From DASWLF01 sp963768765 (GTDB taxonomy: Bacteria; Desulfobacterota; Desulfobaccia; Desulfobaccales; 0-14-0-80-60-11): DNA of 64,000 nucleotides. Position 1 is the first letter of the stretch. The number at the start of each line of letters is the position of its first letter. Positions 44,299 to 52,741 of this stretch are shown here, one piece after another. The position numbers and the translations under genes are program-made. Where the stretch lies: positions 1-64,000 of the forward strand of contig CAVYJK010000021.1 in NCBI GenBank assembly GCA_963768765.1, written 5' to 3'. The notes under the pieces were generated by a model. The model was not told the origin of the DNA, did no database searches, and saw only the letters and a list, made by a program, of their open reading frames with translations.

Positions 44299-45198
44299 TT
44301 ATGGTGGCATGGGGGTCGAGCGTGCTCTGCACCGGCAGGAGTTCTGTTGTAAGAATGTAGAGGGCCGTCGGCCCTTCAGCCCCCTCTCCCAACATCCTCC
44401 TTCACTCCAATCTTTCGCGGCCAGGATTTCCAGGGCCCGCAGGCCCGTGTCGATGAGGCGATTTTCGGCCCGGGCCCGGAGCCTGGGGTCAGCGAAGGTG
44501 CCGTGGATGCGGTTGGCGAAGACGGCGCAAACTCCCCCGGCCCTGAGGTTCAGAGTCGACACCGCGGCCAGGGTCAGGTACACGGACATCTCCATCTCCA
44601 GGTTGAGGACCCCGGCCCGGCTCAGGTGCTCCACCTTCTCCGGGTCCCGGATGGGGAAGCCCGGCGCCGGCCGGCCCTGGCCGGCGTAAAAATCAGAGGT
44701 GGTGCAGGTCAGGCCCACGTGATAAGGCGCCTTGAGGGAAGCGGCCGCCTGCCGCAAGGCCGCCAGGACCTCCGGGTGCGCCCGGGCTTTAAGGTCCGCC
44801 GGGGCGTAGTGGCGGGTGGTGTCTTCATCCCGCAGGGCCAGCTCGGTAATCACCAGGTCGCCCAGGTTGATGGCCGCTTGCAGGGCGCCGGTGCTCCCCA
44901 GGCGGATGAAGGTGGCGGGAGAGACGCACTGGGCCGCCTCCACCACTGCGATGGCGCTGGCGGCCGCGCCGATGCCGGTGGCGATCACCGACACCGGGAT
45001 GTTTTTATAAGAGCCGGTGTAGGTGACGAATTCCCGATTTTTCCGCCGGACCTCCACCCGGTCGAAGCGCCGGGCGATCTTCCCGGCCCGGGCCGGGTCC
45101 CCGCAGGTCAGGATATAGGGCGCCAGGTCGCCTTCGCCGCAGTCCAGGTGATAAAAGCGCCCCTGCGGATTTCTGGGGAGGGCGATGTCAATAGTCAT
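44299..45198 (-). CDS. nucleoside phosphorylase (PNP/UDP family)
   Basis: Splits a nucleoside with phosphate to base and ribose-1-phosphate (salvage). 299 residues. Family marks: ILTCGDPARAGKIARRFD (phosphate-binding loop), SVIATGIGAAASAIAVVE, FIRLGSTGALQ, and VLNLEMEMSVYLTLA with the conserved MEM. The uridine or purine preference is not clear. The last about 35 residues (GLKGRRPSTFLQQNS on) look non-homologous and may be read-through into spacer. It is placed between permease 3 and the ABC ATPase on the same strand. Confidence 0.85.
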   Translation of the reverse strand: MTIDIALPRNPQGRFYHLDCGEGDLAPYILTCGDPARAGKIARRFDRVEVRRKNREFVTYTGSYKNIPVSVIATGIGAAASAIAVVEAAQCVSPATFIRLGSTGALQAAINLGDLVITELALRDEDTTRHYAPADLKARAHPEVLAALRQAAASLKAPYHVGLTCTTSDFYAGQGRPAPGFPIRDPEKVEHLSRAGVLNLEMEMSVYLTLAAVSTLNLRAGGVCAVFANRIHGTFADPRLRARAENRLIDTGLRALEILAAKDWSEGGCWERGLKGRRPSTFLQQNSCRCRARSTPMPP

Positions 45199-45221
45199 GA
45201 TGTCTTATTCTCCTGGAAAGA

Positions 45222-45246
45222 AGCACAGGCAAGATGCCTGTGCCAC
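45222..45246. repeat. GGCACAGGC-type palindrome, copy 3
   Basis: GCACAGGCAAGATGCCTGTGCC, a single hairpin resembling the second half of copy 1. It lies in the leader of the nucleoside phosphorylase gene. Confidence 0.5.
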
Positions 45247-45250
45247 TAGC

Positions 45251-45394
45251 CCCCCTCACCCCAGCCCTCTCCCCCCGCAAGCGGGGGGAGAGGGCGAAAT
45301 CGGTCTGCCTAAGTCACTTACATCAGTGCATTGAATGGGTTCCAGCATCTTCCCCTCTCCCCCTTTGGGGCAGAGGGTCAGGGTGAGGGGGCAG
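45251..45394. repeat. long-range inverted pair around CCCCTCACCC
   Basis: CCCCCTCACCCCAGCCCTCTCCCCC, with its own GCAAGC-looped hairpin, at 45251-45293, and CCCTCTCCCCCTTTGGGGCAGAGGG then GGGTGAGGGG at 45352-45392. The outer ends are complementary over the pair. A shorter relative lies near 51950-51995. Confidence 0.5.
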
Positions 45395-45411
45395 GCAATC
45401 TAACTTCCACT

Positions 45412-46186
45412 CTACGCCAATATACTTCTGAATAGAAACGAGGGCGGGAGAACCGCAACTTCCTGCCTTATCCATGTCTTCTGGTTATCATTCAGCAACT
45501 GCCCCTTGATGAGACGGCGCACGTAGGAGGCGTGGGAGGCTGCTTCCGGGTCGTGGGTGACGATGATGATGGTCTTGCCGAATTCCTGGTTGAGGCGGCT
45601 CAGCAGGTCCAAGACCTCTTGGGCCGACTGCCGGTCCAGGTCGCCGGTGGGTTCGTCCGCGGCGATGAGGGTGGGGTCCGTCACCAGGGCCCGGGCGATG
45701 GCCACCCGCTGCTGCTGACCGCCGGAGAGCTGCGCCGGGTAATGGCGCAGCCGGTCGCTCAGGCCTACCAGCTCCAGCACCAGGTTCACGTGGTCGCGCC
45801 GCTCCCGCCGGGAGAGTCCGGTGAGGAGCAGGGGCAGCTCCACGTTCTCGAAGGCGGTGAGCACCGGGATCAGATGGTAAAACTGAAACACGAAGCCCAC
45901 GTGGGCCGGCCCGCCAGTCGGCCAGTTGGGCCTCGGTGAGACCGGTGAGGTCGACGTCGTGGACCCTTAAGCGCCCGGAATCGGGGCGGTCCAGCCCGGC
46001 GATGAGGTTGAGCAGGGTGGTTTTACCGGAACCGGACGGCCCCATGAGGGCCAGGAATTCGCCGCCGTTGATGTTGAGGGAGATGTCCTCAAGGACCGGC
46101 AGGACCTGGCTGCCCCGCCGGTAGGATTTATACAGGTGGGCGATCTCAACTACCGGGGTCGGCGTGACTGTCGAGGACTCCCTCAT
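45412..46186 (-). CDS. ABC transporter ATP-binding protein, LolD/MacB type (one frameshift)
   Basis: Walker A is GPSGSGKTTLLNLIAGLD, the Q-loop region is GFVFQFYHLIPVLTAFENVELP, the signature is LSGGQQQRVAIARAL, Walker B is LIAADEPTGDLD, and the switch His is in IIIVTHD. The frame shifts near 45905 between the first and second parts. About 257 residues. It overlaps the adaptor gene by 4 bases (ATGA). It belongs with the FtsX-like permeases of this locus. Confidence 0.88.
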
Positions 46187-47393
46187 GATTCTTTGACTTT
46201 AACCCGGGCGCCGTCTTTCAGGGTCCCCGGTTTCAGCACCACCCGGTCCCCTTCCTTGAGGCCGCCCTCCACTTCCACCAGGTCGCCCATGGCGGCGCCC
46301 TGCTGCACCTGAACCATTTTTACCCGGGGTCCGGACACCACAAAAGCGAAGGTGCGCCCGTTCCGGGGAACCAGGGCGGCTTTGGGAACCGTGAGGCGGG
46401 GGCTGCGCTCCTGGGGCGAAAGGGGGCGGGAGAGAAAGGCCACCTTGGCGCTCATCTCCGGCAGGATGCGGTCATCGAACTCCAGAAATTTCACCTTGGT
46501 GAGGACCGTGGCCTTGGTGCGGTCCGCGGTGGGGACGATCATGTGCACCTGGCCCGGGAAGCGCCGGTCCGGGATGGCGTCCAGGGAGATTTCGCAGGGT
46601 TGCTCCACCCGGACCCTGTCCAGGTTGGACTCGGCCACGTCCACCTCCACCATCAGGGAGTCCAGGTCGGCCATGGTCACCACCGCGGCCCGGGCATTGG
46701 CGGCGGCGCCGAAGGGAGCCACCACCTCTCCCACGTCGGCGTACTTGGTGGTCACCACCCCGTCAAAGGGGCTGCGGATATAGGTATATTCCAGGGACGC
46801 CTGGGTGCTGGCCAGGTTGGCCTGGCTCACCCCGATGTGGGCCTGGGCGCTGGCCACCCCGGCCTTGGCCTTATCGTAGCGGGCCACGGCGGTGTCATAA
46901 TCCTGGCGGGCCACCAGATCCTTCTCCACCAGGGTCTTGTAACGCTCGTGCTGAAGCCGGGCGTCCGTCAGCTCCGCCCGGGCGGTATCGAGGGCGGCCT
47001 CGGCCTCTTTAACCTGAGCCGCGGCCTGGTTCCGGGTCGCCACCAGGTCTTCGTTTTCCAGAGAGGCCAGGATCTGCCCCTTTTTCACCCGGCTGCCTTC
47101 CTCCACCCCCAGGTACACCAGGCGGCCGGTGCTTTTGGAGGAGACCGCGGCCTTGCGCTGGGCCACCACGTAGCCGCTGGCGTTCAAGACGGTGTAGGCC
47201 TGGGCCGGGTAAAGCCGGGAAACCACCGTAACGGTCACCTCCTGGGCCGGCTGCAGGGGTCCCCAAAGATAGAGGACGGCCAGCGCCAGCAGGAAGGCGC
47301 CTGCCAGGGCCGCGATGAGGCGGGTCTTGGAAGAGCCCCCCGGGGGCGCTCTTCCTCCCGTTGAATTCTCAGTCGGTCAAGATCGGGAAGCAA
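46183..47393 (-). CDS. membrane-fusion (HlyD/MacA-like) adaptor subunit
   Basis: Joined length about 400 residues. A TTG at 47393, preceded by AGGAAAG, gives LPDLDRLRIQREEERP. After a one-base break near 47335 the sequence RLIAALAGAFLLALAVLYLWG forms the membrane anchor. Then come the biotinyl-lipoyl half-motif GRLVYLGVEEGSRVKKGQILASL, a coiled-coil hairpin (about 60-130 of the mature part), the second half IRSPFDGVVTTKYADVGEVV and beta-barrel domains. It bridges the periplasm for the ABC exporter. The apparent start at 47238 is an internal GTG. Confidence 0.85.
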
Positions 47394-47502
47394 GACTTGC
47401 TTTCCTGATGGCAAAATTTAGGCCTCCCGCTCCCAACGGGAACGGCAGGCCTTTTAGTTTAGCAAATCTGAAGGAAGGTGGCAATCCATCCCGAAAAGCG
47501 GG

Positions 47503-48126
47503 TCAGACGTTGGTCAGCCCCGCCGCGGTGACCGTTACGTACCGGTAGGGGGCCCCGACGCGGTCGTCTTGGGAGGCCAGCTTCTCCATGGCGGCTTTGG
47601 CCACCTCCGCCACTTTGGCCAGGGGGGCTTTTTGCTGCACCAGCTGGTTCAACTTGAATTCCAACCCCAGGCGCCGGGGCAGGGTAAAGACATGGGTCAC
47701 CCGGTTGTACTCGACCTTGGGCGGTTTGGGGCGGTCCCAGATGATAAAAAGACGGCCCGGGTTGTCCGGGGTTTTGGTATTGTAGCCGGCCAGCAGCAGG
47801 TACATGTTGATCACCGGGTCCGGTGGCATCTTTTCGCACAGCTTCCGCAGAATTTCATCGTATTTCCCGGTGAAATAGGGGATGGCCGCGTCGATGAGGC
47901 CGTCCAGGTCGGTTATGCCCTCACTCTGGGCGAAGCCGGCGAAGTCCTTGCAGATATCCTGGGCTTCCCAGTTCCCGGCGGAAGCCAATACGGCATGGGA
48001 AGTGACCGGGACCAGGCGGTCCACGGTGATGAACCGTTCCTCGCCGTGGGGCTCAAAGTATTCAGCCCGGCTGTCAGTACCCACCAGGACGCCGTCCGCC
48101 GTTGCACACGCTATCAACTGTCCCAT
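47503..48126 (-). CDS. proteasome-fold (Ntn-hydrolase-like) protein lacking the usual nucleophile
   Basis: 207 residues from ATG 48126 after GGAGGAG. The front, MGQLIACATADGVLVGTDSRAEYF when compared in pieces, follows the proteasome beta/HslV pattern TTxVGxxxxDGVVLAADSRA. HAVLASAGNWEAQDI corresponds to the SGG helix region, and LLLAGYNTKTPDNPGRLFII to the later strand. The catalytic Thr1 position is Gly2 here, and the only nearby nucleophile is Cys7, so it may be inactive or use another residue. Stand-alone relatives occur in various bacteria. The role is unknown and there is no partner ATPase nearby. Confidence 0.7.
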   Translation of the reverse strand: MGQLIACATADGVLVGTDSRAEYFEPHGEERFITVDRLVPVTSHAVLASAGNWEAQDICKDFAGFAQSEGITDLDGLIDAAIPYFTGKYDEILRKLCEKMPPDPVINMYLLLAGYNTKTPDNPGRLFIIWDRPKPPKVEYNRVTHVFTLPRRLGLEFKLNQLVQQKAPLAKVAEVAKAAMEKLASQDDRVGAPYRYVTVTAAGLTNV

Positions 48127-48336
48127 ACGCTCCTCCTTGGCAATAGCAGCAGGTGCTTGCTGGTCATTAAGATAATACCGGGACCGGACTTGGCAAGGCA
48201 TGGCCGGGGGTTTGTGGCCCAGGGAGGGGTGAAAAACCGGCGGGTGCGTTTTTTCTGGGCTAAGTCAAAGGGAGGATTTTTTCGTGACGCTCCCAGTTCA
48301 ACGCCCGTCAGCCCGGCGTTTCCGGGAGGAACCGCT

Positions 48337-48588
48337 TCAGTGCAGGATCCGGGGCTTCTCTCCCGGCAGCCGACAAGAGGGTGACGGCCGGAGTTCTTTT
48401 CGGAGCGCCTCCGGTTGCGGCTGGGTTAAGTGTTTCAGGGCCACGAGGGATGCCCCCAGGTTATGCAACTCCTGGAGCAAGGCGTCCAGGGCCAGCGCCA
48501 GGGCCTCCCGGTGATGACCCAGGTCCAACAGCTGCCGGGCTTGCTTCACCTGCCAAAAGGTCGAGTCAGGCCCAGATTTTTCCTTCAT
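48337..48588 (-). CDS. small hypothetical protein, helical
   Basis: 83 residues from ATG 48588: MKEKSGPDSTFWQVKQARQ then LLDLGHHREALALALDALLQ, ELHNLGASLVALKHLTQ and a basic proline-rich end. The pattern suggests a TPR-like or helical-hairpin protein. GAGGGC lies before the start. I do not recognise the family. It is the only open frame here with a plausible composition. Confidence 0.45.
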   Translation of the reverse strand: MKEKSGPDSTFWQVKQARQLLDLGHHREALALALDALLQELHNLGASLVALKHLTQPQPEALRKELRPSPSCRLPGEKPRILH

Positions 48589-49032
48589 TTTGCAGCCCTC
48601 AATTAAGATAAACAGCGGGCCAGGGATGGGGGGCCCCGAACCTCCCGCCAGACCATCAGGCCCGCCGGGGGGGAATCCGGCCACAGGCCCCAATGCGACG
48701 ACTAATAAAAAATGCTGGCCTTGGCAGGGTGGCTGAGGGGACATGGAGTCATCCCTGGCCCAACCCTAGTTAAGCAAGGCTCATACCAAATTTTGTTAGC
48801 TTTATTAATTGCTTATATTTCGACAAGTTAGCTTTTGAAGGTTGTCAGCTTGGCGAGGACTGTTAGTACAGATAAATGAACATGATGATGACAAAATTAA
48901 ACAGGTATGGAAAATTGCTCATCAGAAAATCGCGGCCGCGGGAGCTCCCCTAAGTTTGCAAACCGCCTGGGAATATGGTACGTTTTGCCGTATGGTTACC
49001 CATACTTAAGGGACCTCGAAAAGGACCAGCCC
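48589..49032. other. spacer with AT-rich core
   Basis: About 440 bases. The part 48780-48900 is AT-rich and probably carries the promoter for the following small gene. No repeat or RNA was recognised. Confidence 0.35.
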
Positions 49033-49290
49033 ATGACGGAATCCGAATTTCAGATCGCGGCCACCGATGAGGAGATGGAGCAGCGTATCCGACCCCTGGT
49101 CAACGACATCCTGGAACGCTTCAACCAAGAGCACACCTCCCCTTCGGAAGCCGGGATGGTGATCCTCTCCCTGATTTACCGCTTCATGACGGTGCTGGAA
49201 GAAGCTCCCGAGGCCCGCCGCTTTTTTATTCTCACCTTGATTAACCTGATCAACAATTTCCTGGCCGGGGAAGTGGAGGGCCAGGACTAG
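49033..49290 (+). CDS. small acidic hypothetical protein
   Basis: 85 residues: MTESEFQIAATDEEMEQRIR, then PLVNDILERFNQEHTSPSEA, GMVILSLIYRFMTVLEEAPE and a hydrophobic ILTLINLINNFLAG tail. AAGGA lies before ATG 49033; the longer open frame from 48907 has no ribosome site. I do not recognise the family; it looks all-helical and soluble or peripheral. Confidence 0.6.
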   Translation: MTESEFQIAATDEEMEQRIRPLVNDILERFNQEHTSPSEAGMVILSLIYRFMTVLEEAPEARRFFILTLINLINNFLAGEVEGQD

Positions 49291-49367
49291 CAGGCTGGCG
49301 AAAAATGCGGCTTCTCATGCCTCAACACTTATGCCTCTTTTCCCCCATTTTGGGGGGATGGGAGGGG

Positions 49368-49414
49368 TTTCAGGGGAGGGCGGGGGGCTGTTGTCCCCCG
49401 GCCCTCCCCTGAAA
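49368..49414. repeat. G-rich palindromic repeat family, copy 8
   Basis: TTTCAGGGGAGGGCGGGGG pairs with CCCCCGGCCCTCCCCTGAAA around GCTGTTGT. It lies between the small gene and the cysteine synthase fusion. Confidence 0.7.
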
Positions 49415-49491
49415 TAACAACCCCTACCAGGGAAAAGTATCGCGGCGGCGCCGGGACCGGACTCCCCCGACGTCACAGCTGGAATAAGGAC

Positions 49492-51801
49492 ATGCAAGGC
49501 AAGGCAGACAACATTCTGGAATTGATCGGCCGCACTCCCATAGTGCGTCTCAACCGGCTCAGTCCCAACCCCCGGGTGGAGATCTACGTCAAGTTGGAAT
49601 ATTTCAACCCCGGGGGCTCCGTCAAGGACCGGCCGGCCCACGCCATGATCGAAGCTGCGGAAGCCGCCGGGGAATTGACCCCGGAAAAGACCATCATCGA
49701 AGCCACCAGCGGCAACACCGGCATCGGTTTGGCCCTGGTCGGCGCGGTGAAGGGCTACCGATTGCTGCTGACCATGCCCGAGTCCGCCTCCTTAGAGCGC
49801 AAACGCATTCTCCAAGCCATGGGCGCGGAACTCCTGCTCACCCCCGCCCACCTGGGGACCGACGGCGCCATCGAGGAAGTCTACCGCCTGGCCCGGGAAA
49901 ACCCGGAGAAGTACTACCTGGCGGATCAGTTCAACAACCCCAGCAATCCGGAGTCGCACCGGGGAACCGCCCGGGAGATCTGGGAGCAGACCCAGGGCCA
50001 GGTCACCATGGTGGTGGCCACCATGGGCACCTGCGGCACCCTCATGGGGCTCACCCGCTTCATGAAGGAGTTCGATGCCGCCGTGCGGGTGGTGGGGGTG
50101 GAGCCCTACCTGGGCCACGCCATCCAGGGCCTGAAAAACCTGAAAGAGTCCTATGTTCCCGGAATCTTTGAAAAAGGCCTGGCCGCTGAGATCGTCAACA
50201 TCGAAGACGAGGAGGCCTTTGAGACCGCCCGGCGCCTGGCCCGCCAGGAAGGCCTCTTTCTGGGGATGAGCTCCGGGGCCGCGGTGGCCGTGGCCATCCG
50301 CAAGGCCCGGGAACTGGAGCGCGGCCTCATCGTAGCCATCGCCCCAGACGGCGGCGAGCGCTACCTCTCCACCCCTCTGTACGCCGCCAAGGAAGTCCCC
50401 ACCCTCAAGTTCTACAACACCCTGGCCCGGGCCAAGGAGGCCTTTGAGCCCCGGCGGCCGGGGGAAGTCGCCATCTTGGCCGACGGCCCGGCCCTCTACG
50501 CCAACCTCTCCCTGGGGATGGCCCGGCGCCTGGCGGTGGCCGACCTGCTGAACCGCTACCTCAGTTTCCGGGGCTTCAAGGTGCGCCAGGTGGTGAGCCT
50601 CATCGACCTGGACGACCGGGCCATTGCCGGCGCCGCCGCGGCCGGCCAGGATCTCAAGGATTTCACCCGGCATTTCCGCCAGGAATTCTTCCAGGACCTC
50701 AAGGCCCTGCGCATCCGGCCGGACGTCCTCTACCCCCTGGCCTCCGACTACATCGACGACATGGTGGACCTCACCCGCCGGCTCCTGGAGAAGGGCTTCG
50801 CTTACGAAAAGCTGCGCTCCGTCTACTTCGACATCTCCCGGTTCAAGGGTTACGGGCGGCTCTCCGGGGTGGACCTCGGCAAGATCAGGGTGGGGAAGAC
50901 CGTGGACCTGGACGAGTACGCCAAGGAGAACCCCCGGGATTTCACCCTGCTCAAACGGGCCAAGCTGGCGGAGCTGAAAAAGGGCCTCTACTACTCCACC
51001 CCCTGGGGCAAGGTGCGGCCCAGCTGGCACCTGGAGTGCGCCGCCATGGCCCTGAAACACCCCGGCGAAACCGCGGATTTCCACGTGGGCGGCGTCGAGT
51101 CCCTGTTCCCCCACGACGAAAACGAAAACACCCTGTTCGCCGCGGCCACGGGCAAACCCCTGGCCCAGGCCTGGCTCCACTGCGAGCGAGTCCTCCGGGA
51201 CGGCCGCCCCTTGAAAGAGGAGGGCGCAGTCACGGTGCGGGACCTTGAGCGCCAGGGGTTTAAGGGGGAAGAGGTGCGTTACTTCCTCCTGACCACCCAT
51301 TACCGCAAGCCCCTGGCCTTCAGTGAGGCCAACCTCAAGGCCGCGGCCGCCTCCCGGGCCCGCCTGGACCATTTCCTGGAGCGCCTCACCCTGGTGGCCG
51401 GGCCAGACCAGGACCCCGCCGCCATCGAAGAGCGCCTCTTCCTGCTGAAAAAGGAATTCACCGGCGCCCTGGACGACGACCTCAACATCTCCCGGGTCCT
51501 CTCGGCGCTGTTCGCCCTGGTGGGGGAATTTAACACTGACATCGACCGGGGGCGCCTGGGGCCCAAGGGCGCCCAAGCCATCCTGACCCGATTCCAGGAA
51601 CTGGACGAGGTGCTGGGGGTGATGAAGCTGCCCCAGCCCGCGGCCGCCGGGGAGGCGGAGATCGAGGCCCTCATCCAGAGCCGGGTGGAGGCCCGGAAAC
51701 GCCGGGACTGGACCGAAGCGGACCGCCTCCGGCAAGAACTGGCCGCCCAGGGCGTGGAGGTCACCGACACCCCCGCCGGCCCCCGCTGGCGGCGCCGTTA
51801 G
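49492..51801 (+). CDS. cysteine synthase fused to a degenerate cysteinyl-tRNA synthetase-like domain
   Basis: 769 residues, unbroken. Residues 1-300 are an O-acetylserine sulfhydrylase: PLP Lys in NPGGSVKDRP, EATSGNTGIGLAL, MGTCGTLMGLTRF and GMSSGAAVAVAI. From about residue 304 (LKFYNTLARAKEAFEPRRPG) to the end it matches CysRS in order (WHLECAAMALKHPGETADFH, FPHDENENTLFAAATGKPLA, TVRDLERQGF, C-terminal helix EARKRRDWTEADRLRQELA). The catalytic parts are changed. The zinc Cys of VCGPTVYD is Asp (ADGPALYA), HIGN is SLGM, and the KMSKS loop is RPLKEEG. The second half therefore should not charge tRNA. It may be a cysteine sensor or tRNA-binding module. A true CysRS must lie elsewhere. Confidence 0.88.
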   Translation: MQGKADNILELIGRTPIVRLNRLSPNPRVEIYVKLEYFNPGGSVKDRPAHAMIEAAEAAGELTPEKTIIEATSGNTGIGLALVGAVKGYRLLLTMPESASLERKRILQAMGAELLLTPAHLGTDGAIEEVYRLARENPEKYYLADQFNNPSNPESHRGTAREIWEQTQGQVTMVVATMGTCGTLMGLTRFMKEFDAAVRVVGVEPYLGHAIQGLKNLKESYVPGIFEKGLAAEIVNIEDEEAFETARRLARQEGLFLGMSSGAAVAVAIRKARELERGLIVAIAPDGGERYLSTPLYAAKEVPTLKFYNTLARAKEAFEPRRPGEVAILADGPALYANLSLGMARRLAVADLLNRYLSFRGFKVRQVVSLIDLDDRAIAGAAAAGQDLKDFTRHFRQEFFQDLKALRIRPDVLYPLASDYIDDMVDLTRRLLEKGFAYEKLRSVYFDISRFKGYGRLSGVDLGKIRVGKTVDLDEYAKENPRDFTLLKRAKLAELKKGLYYSTPWGKVRPSWHLECAAMALKHPGETADFHVGGVESLFPHDENENTLFAAATGKPLAQAWLHCERVLRDGRPLKEEGAVTVRDLERQGFKGEEVRYFLLTTHYRKPLAFSEANLKAAAASRARLDHFLERLTLVAGPDQDPAAIEERLFLLKKEFTGALDDDLNISRVLSALFALVGEFNTDIDRGRLGPKGAQAILTRFQELDEVLGVMKLPQPAAAGEAEIEALIQSRVEARKRRDWTEADRLRQELAAQGVEVTDTPAGPRWRRR

Positions 51802-52144
51802 GGGGAGGGGCGGAAAGAAGATGTGGGGGAGGGGGCTAAGGGCAAAAGCCCTTACCCCCTCCCCCACACCCCCACCCCCAATCCCGTAAGTTGGGCCGGG
51901 GCAGCTGGGCTTAAGCCCAGCGCCCCTGAGTGGGCGACATCTGCTAACTTCACCCTCTCCACCCGCTTGCGGGGGCAGAGGGTTGGGGTGAGGAGGGCGG
52001 CCAGGACGGCCACCCCATCAAAATAACCTTTCTAACGGTGGGGCGGGCCTCCGTGCCTGCCACCTTTGTTTCATTCTCGTTCCCAAGCTCCTGCTTGGGA
52101 ACGCAAGTTTTGACCCAGGCTCTGCTTGGGCAGGAGAAGAACCC
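51802..52144. other. repeat-rich spacer
   Basis: About 340 bases holding G-rich palindrome copy 9 (51822-51868) and a CACCCTCTCC..GGAGGG-like pair (51950-51995). A further short hairpin around TCCCAAGC..GCTTGGGA lies at 52080-52100. No gene. Confidence 0.5.
51822..51868. repeat. G-rich palindromic repeat family, copy 9
   Basis: TGTGGGGGAGGGGGCTAAGGGC and GCCCTTACCCCCTCCCCCACA, 21 bases after the fusion-gene stop. Nearly identical in its core to copy 1. Confidence 0.75.
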
Positions 52145-52387
52145 ATGCCCGATTATTTCTGGTACTGGTCCATGTGGTGGTTCCCCGTGTTCATGCCCAT
52201 CTTCTGGATTGTGGTCATCGCCGTGGTCCTCTACCTGATTTTCGGGCGGGGGAGCGCCCGCCGGCCCTGGGAACCGGGCCAGGGGCAGGCCCCCGAAAGC
52301 GCCCTGGACATCCTGAAAAAGCGCTACGCCCAAGGCGAGATCACCAAGGAAGAATTCGAGCAGATGAAGCGGGATATTTTGAGTTGA
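52145..52387 (+). CDS. small membrane protein with SHOCT domain
   Basis: 80 residues. One membrane helix (FMPIFWIVVIAVVLYLIFG, about residues 16-34) is followed by a SHOCT motif, ALDILKKRYAQGEITKEEFE. SHOCT ends are oligomerisation or targeting tails of small bacterial membrane proteins. Function unknown. ATG 52145 is preceded by AGGAGAAGAACC. Confidence 0.8.
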   Translation: MPDYFWYWSMWWFPVFMPIFWIVVIAVVLYLIFGRGSARRPWEPGQGQAPESALDILKKRYAQGEITKEEFEQMKRDILS

Positions 52388-52413
52388 AACCAGGAATAGT
52401 ACAAAGGTTGGCG

Positions 52414-52490
52414 TGGTCGGGACGAGAGGATTTGAACCTCCGACCCCAGCGTCCCGAACGCTGTGCTCTACCAGGCTGAGCCACGTCCCG
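52414..52490 (-). tRNA. tRNA-Pro (anticodon CGG)
   Basis: Read on the minus strand it folds completely. Acceptor CGGGACG/CGTCCCG, D-stem GCTC/GAGC, anticodon stem CAGCG/CGCTG with loop TTCGGGA (anticodon CGG, Pro), variable GGGTC, T-stem GGAGG/CCTCT with TTCAAAT. The 3' CCA is encoded. Confidence 0.95.
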
Positions 52491-52616
52491 ACTGTTTAAA
52501 TTTAACGCAAAGCCTCCCACAGGGCAAGAGAAAAGAAGGCCCTGCGATTTCCTGCGCCACGGTAAAGGATGGCCAATGCCATGCGAAAACGCTCTTTCTG
52601 CCGGGTCTGCCCCATC

Positions 52617-52707
52617 CTCCCCCCTTTTCTAAAGGGGGGGCGGGGGGGATTTTAATGCCGGGAGCCCAGAAAATCCCCCTAAATCCCCCTTTAAAAAAGG
52701 GGGACTT
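52617..52707. repeat. CCCCCTAAATCCCCC-type repeat, copies 4 and 5
   Basis: CCCCCCTTTTCTAAAGGGGGG (52617-52646) then AAATCCCCCTAAATCCCCC with TTTAAAAAAGGGGGACTT (52671-52707). They occupy the leader of the substrate-binding lipoprotein, so ATG codons inside are unlikely starts. Confidence 0.65.
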
Positions 52708-52741
52708 TCCTTCCCTTAAATTGAGGCACTCTTCCGGTGCA

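Noticed and set aside
47238..47238. GTG at 47238 as the start of the adaptor protein
   Set aside because: The frame extends upstream through a clear membrane anchor (ALAGAFLLALAVLYLWG), so this GTG is an internal Val codon.
52463..52741. Upstream extension of the peptide-binding lipoprotein ORF
   Set aside because: It runs through the tRNA-Pro gene and C-rich repeats; the signal peptide begins only after 52740.
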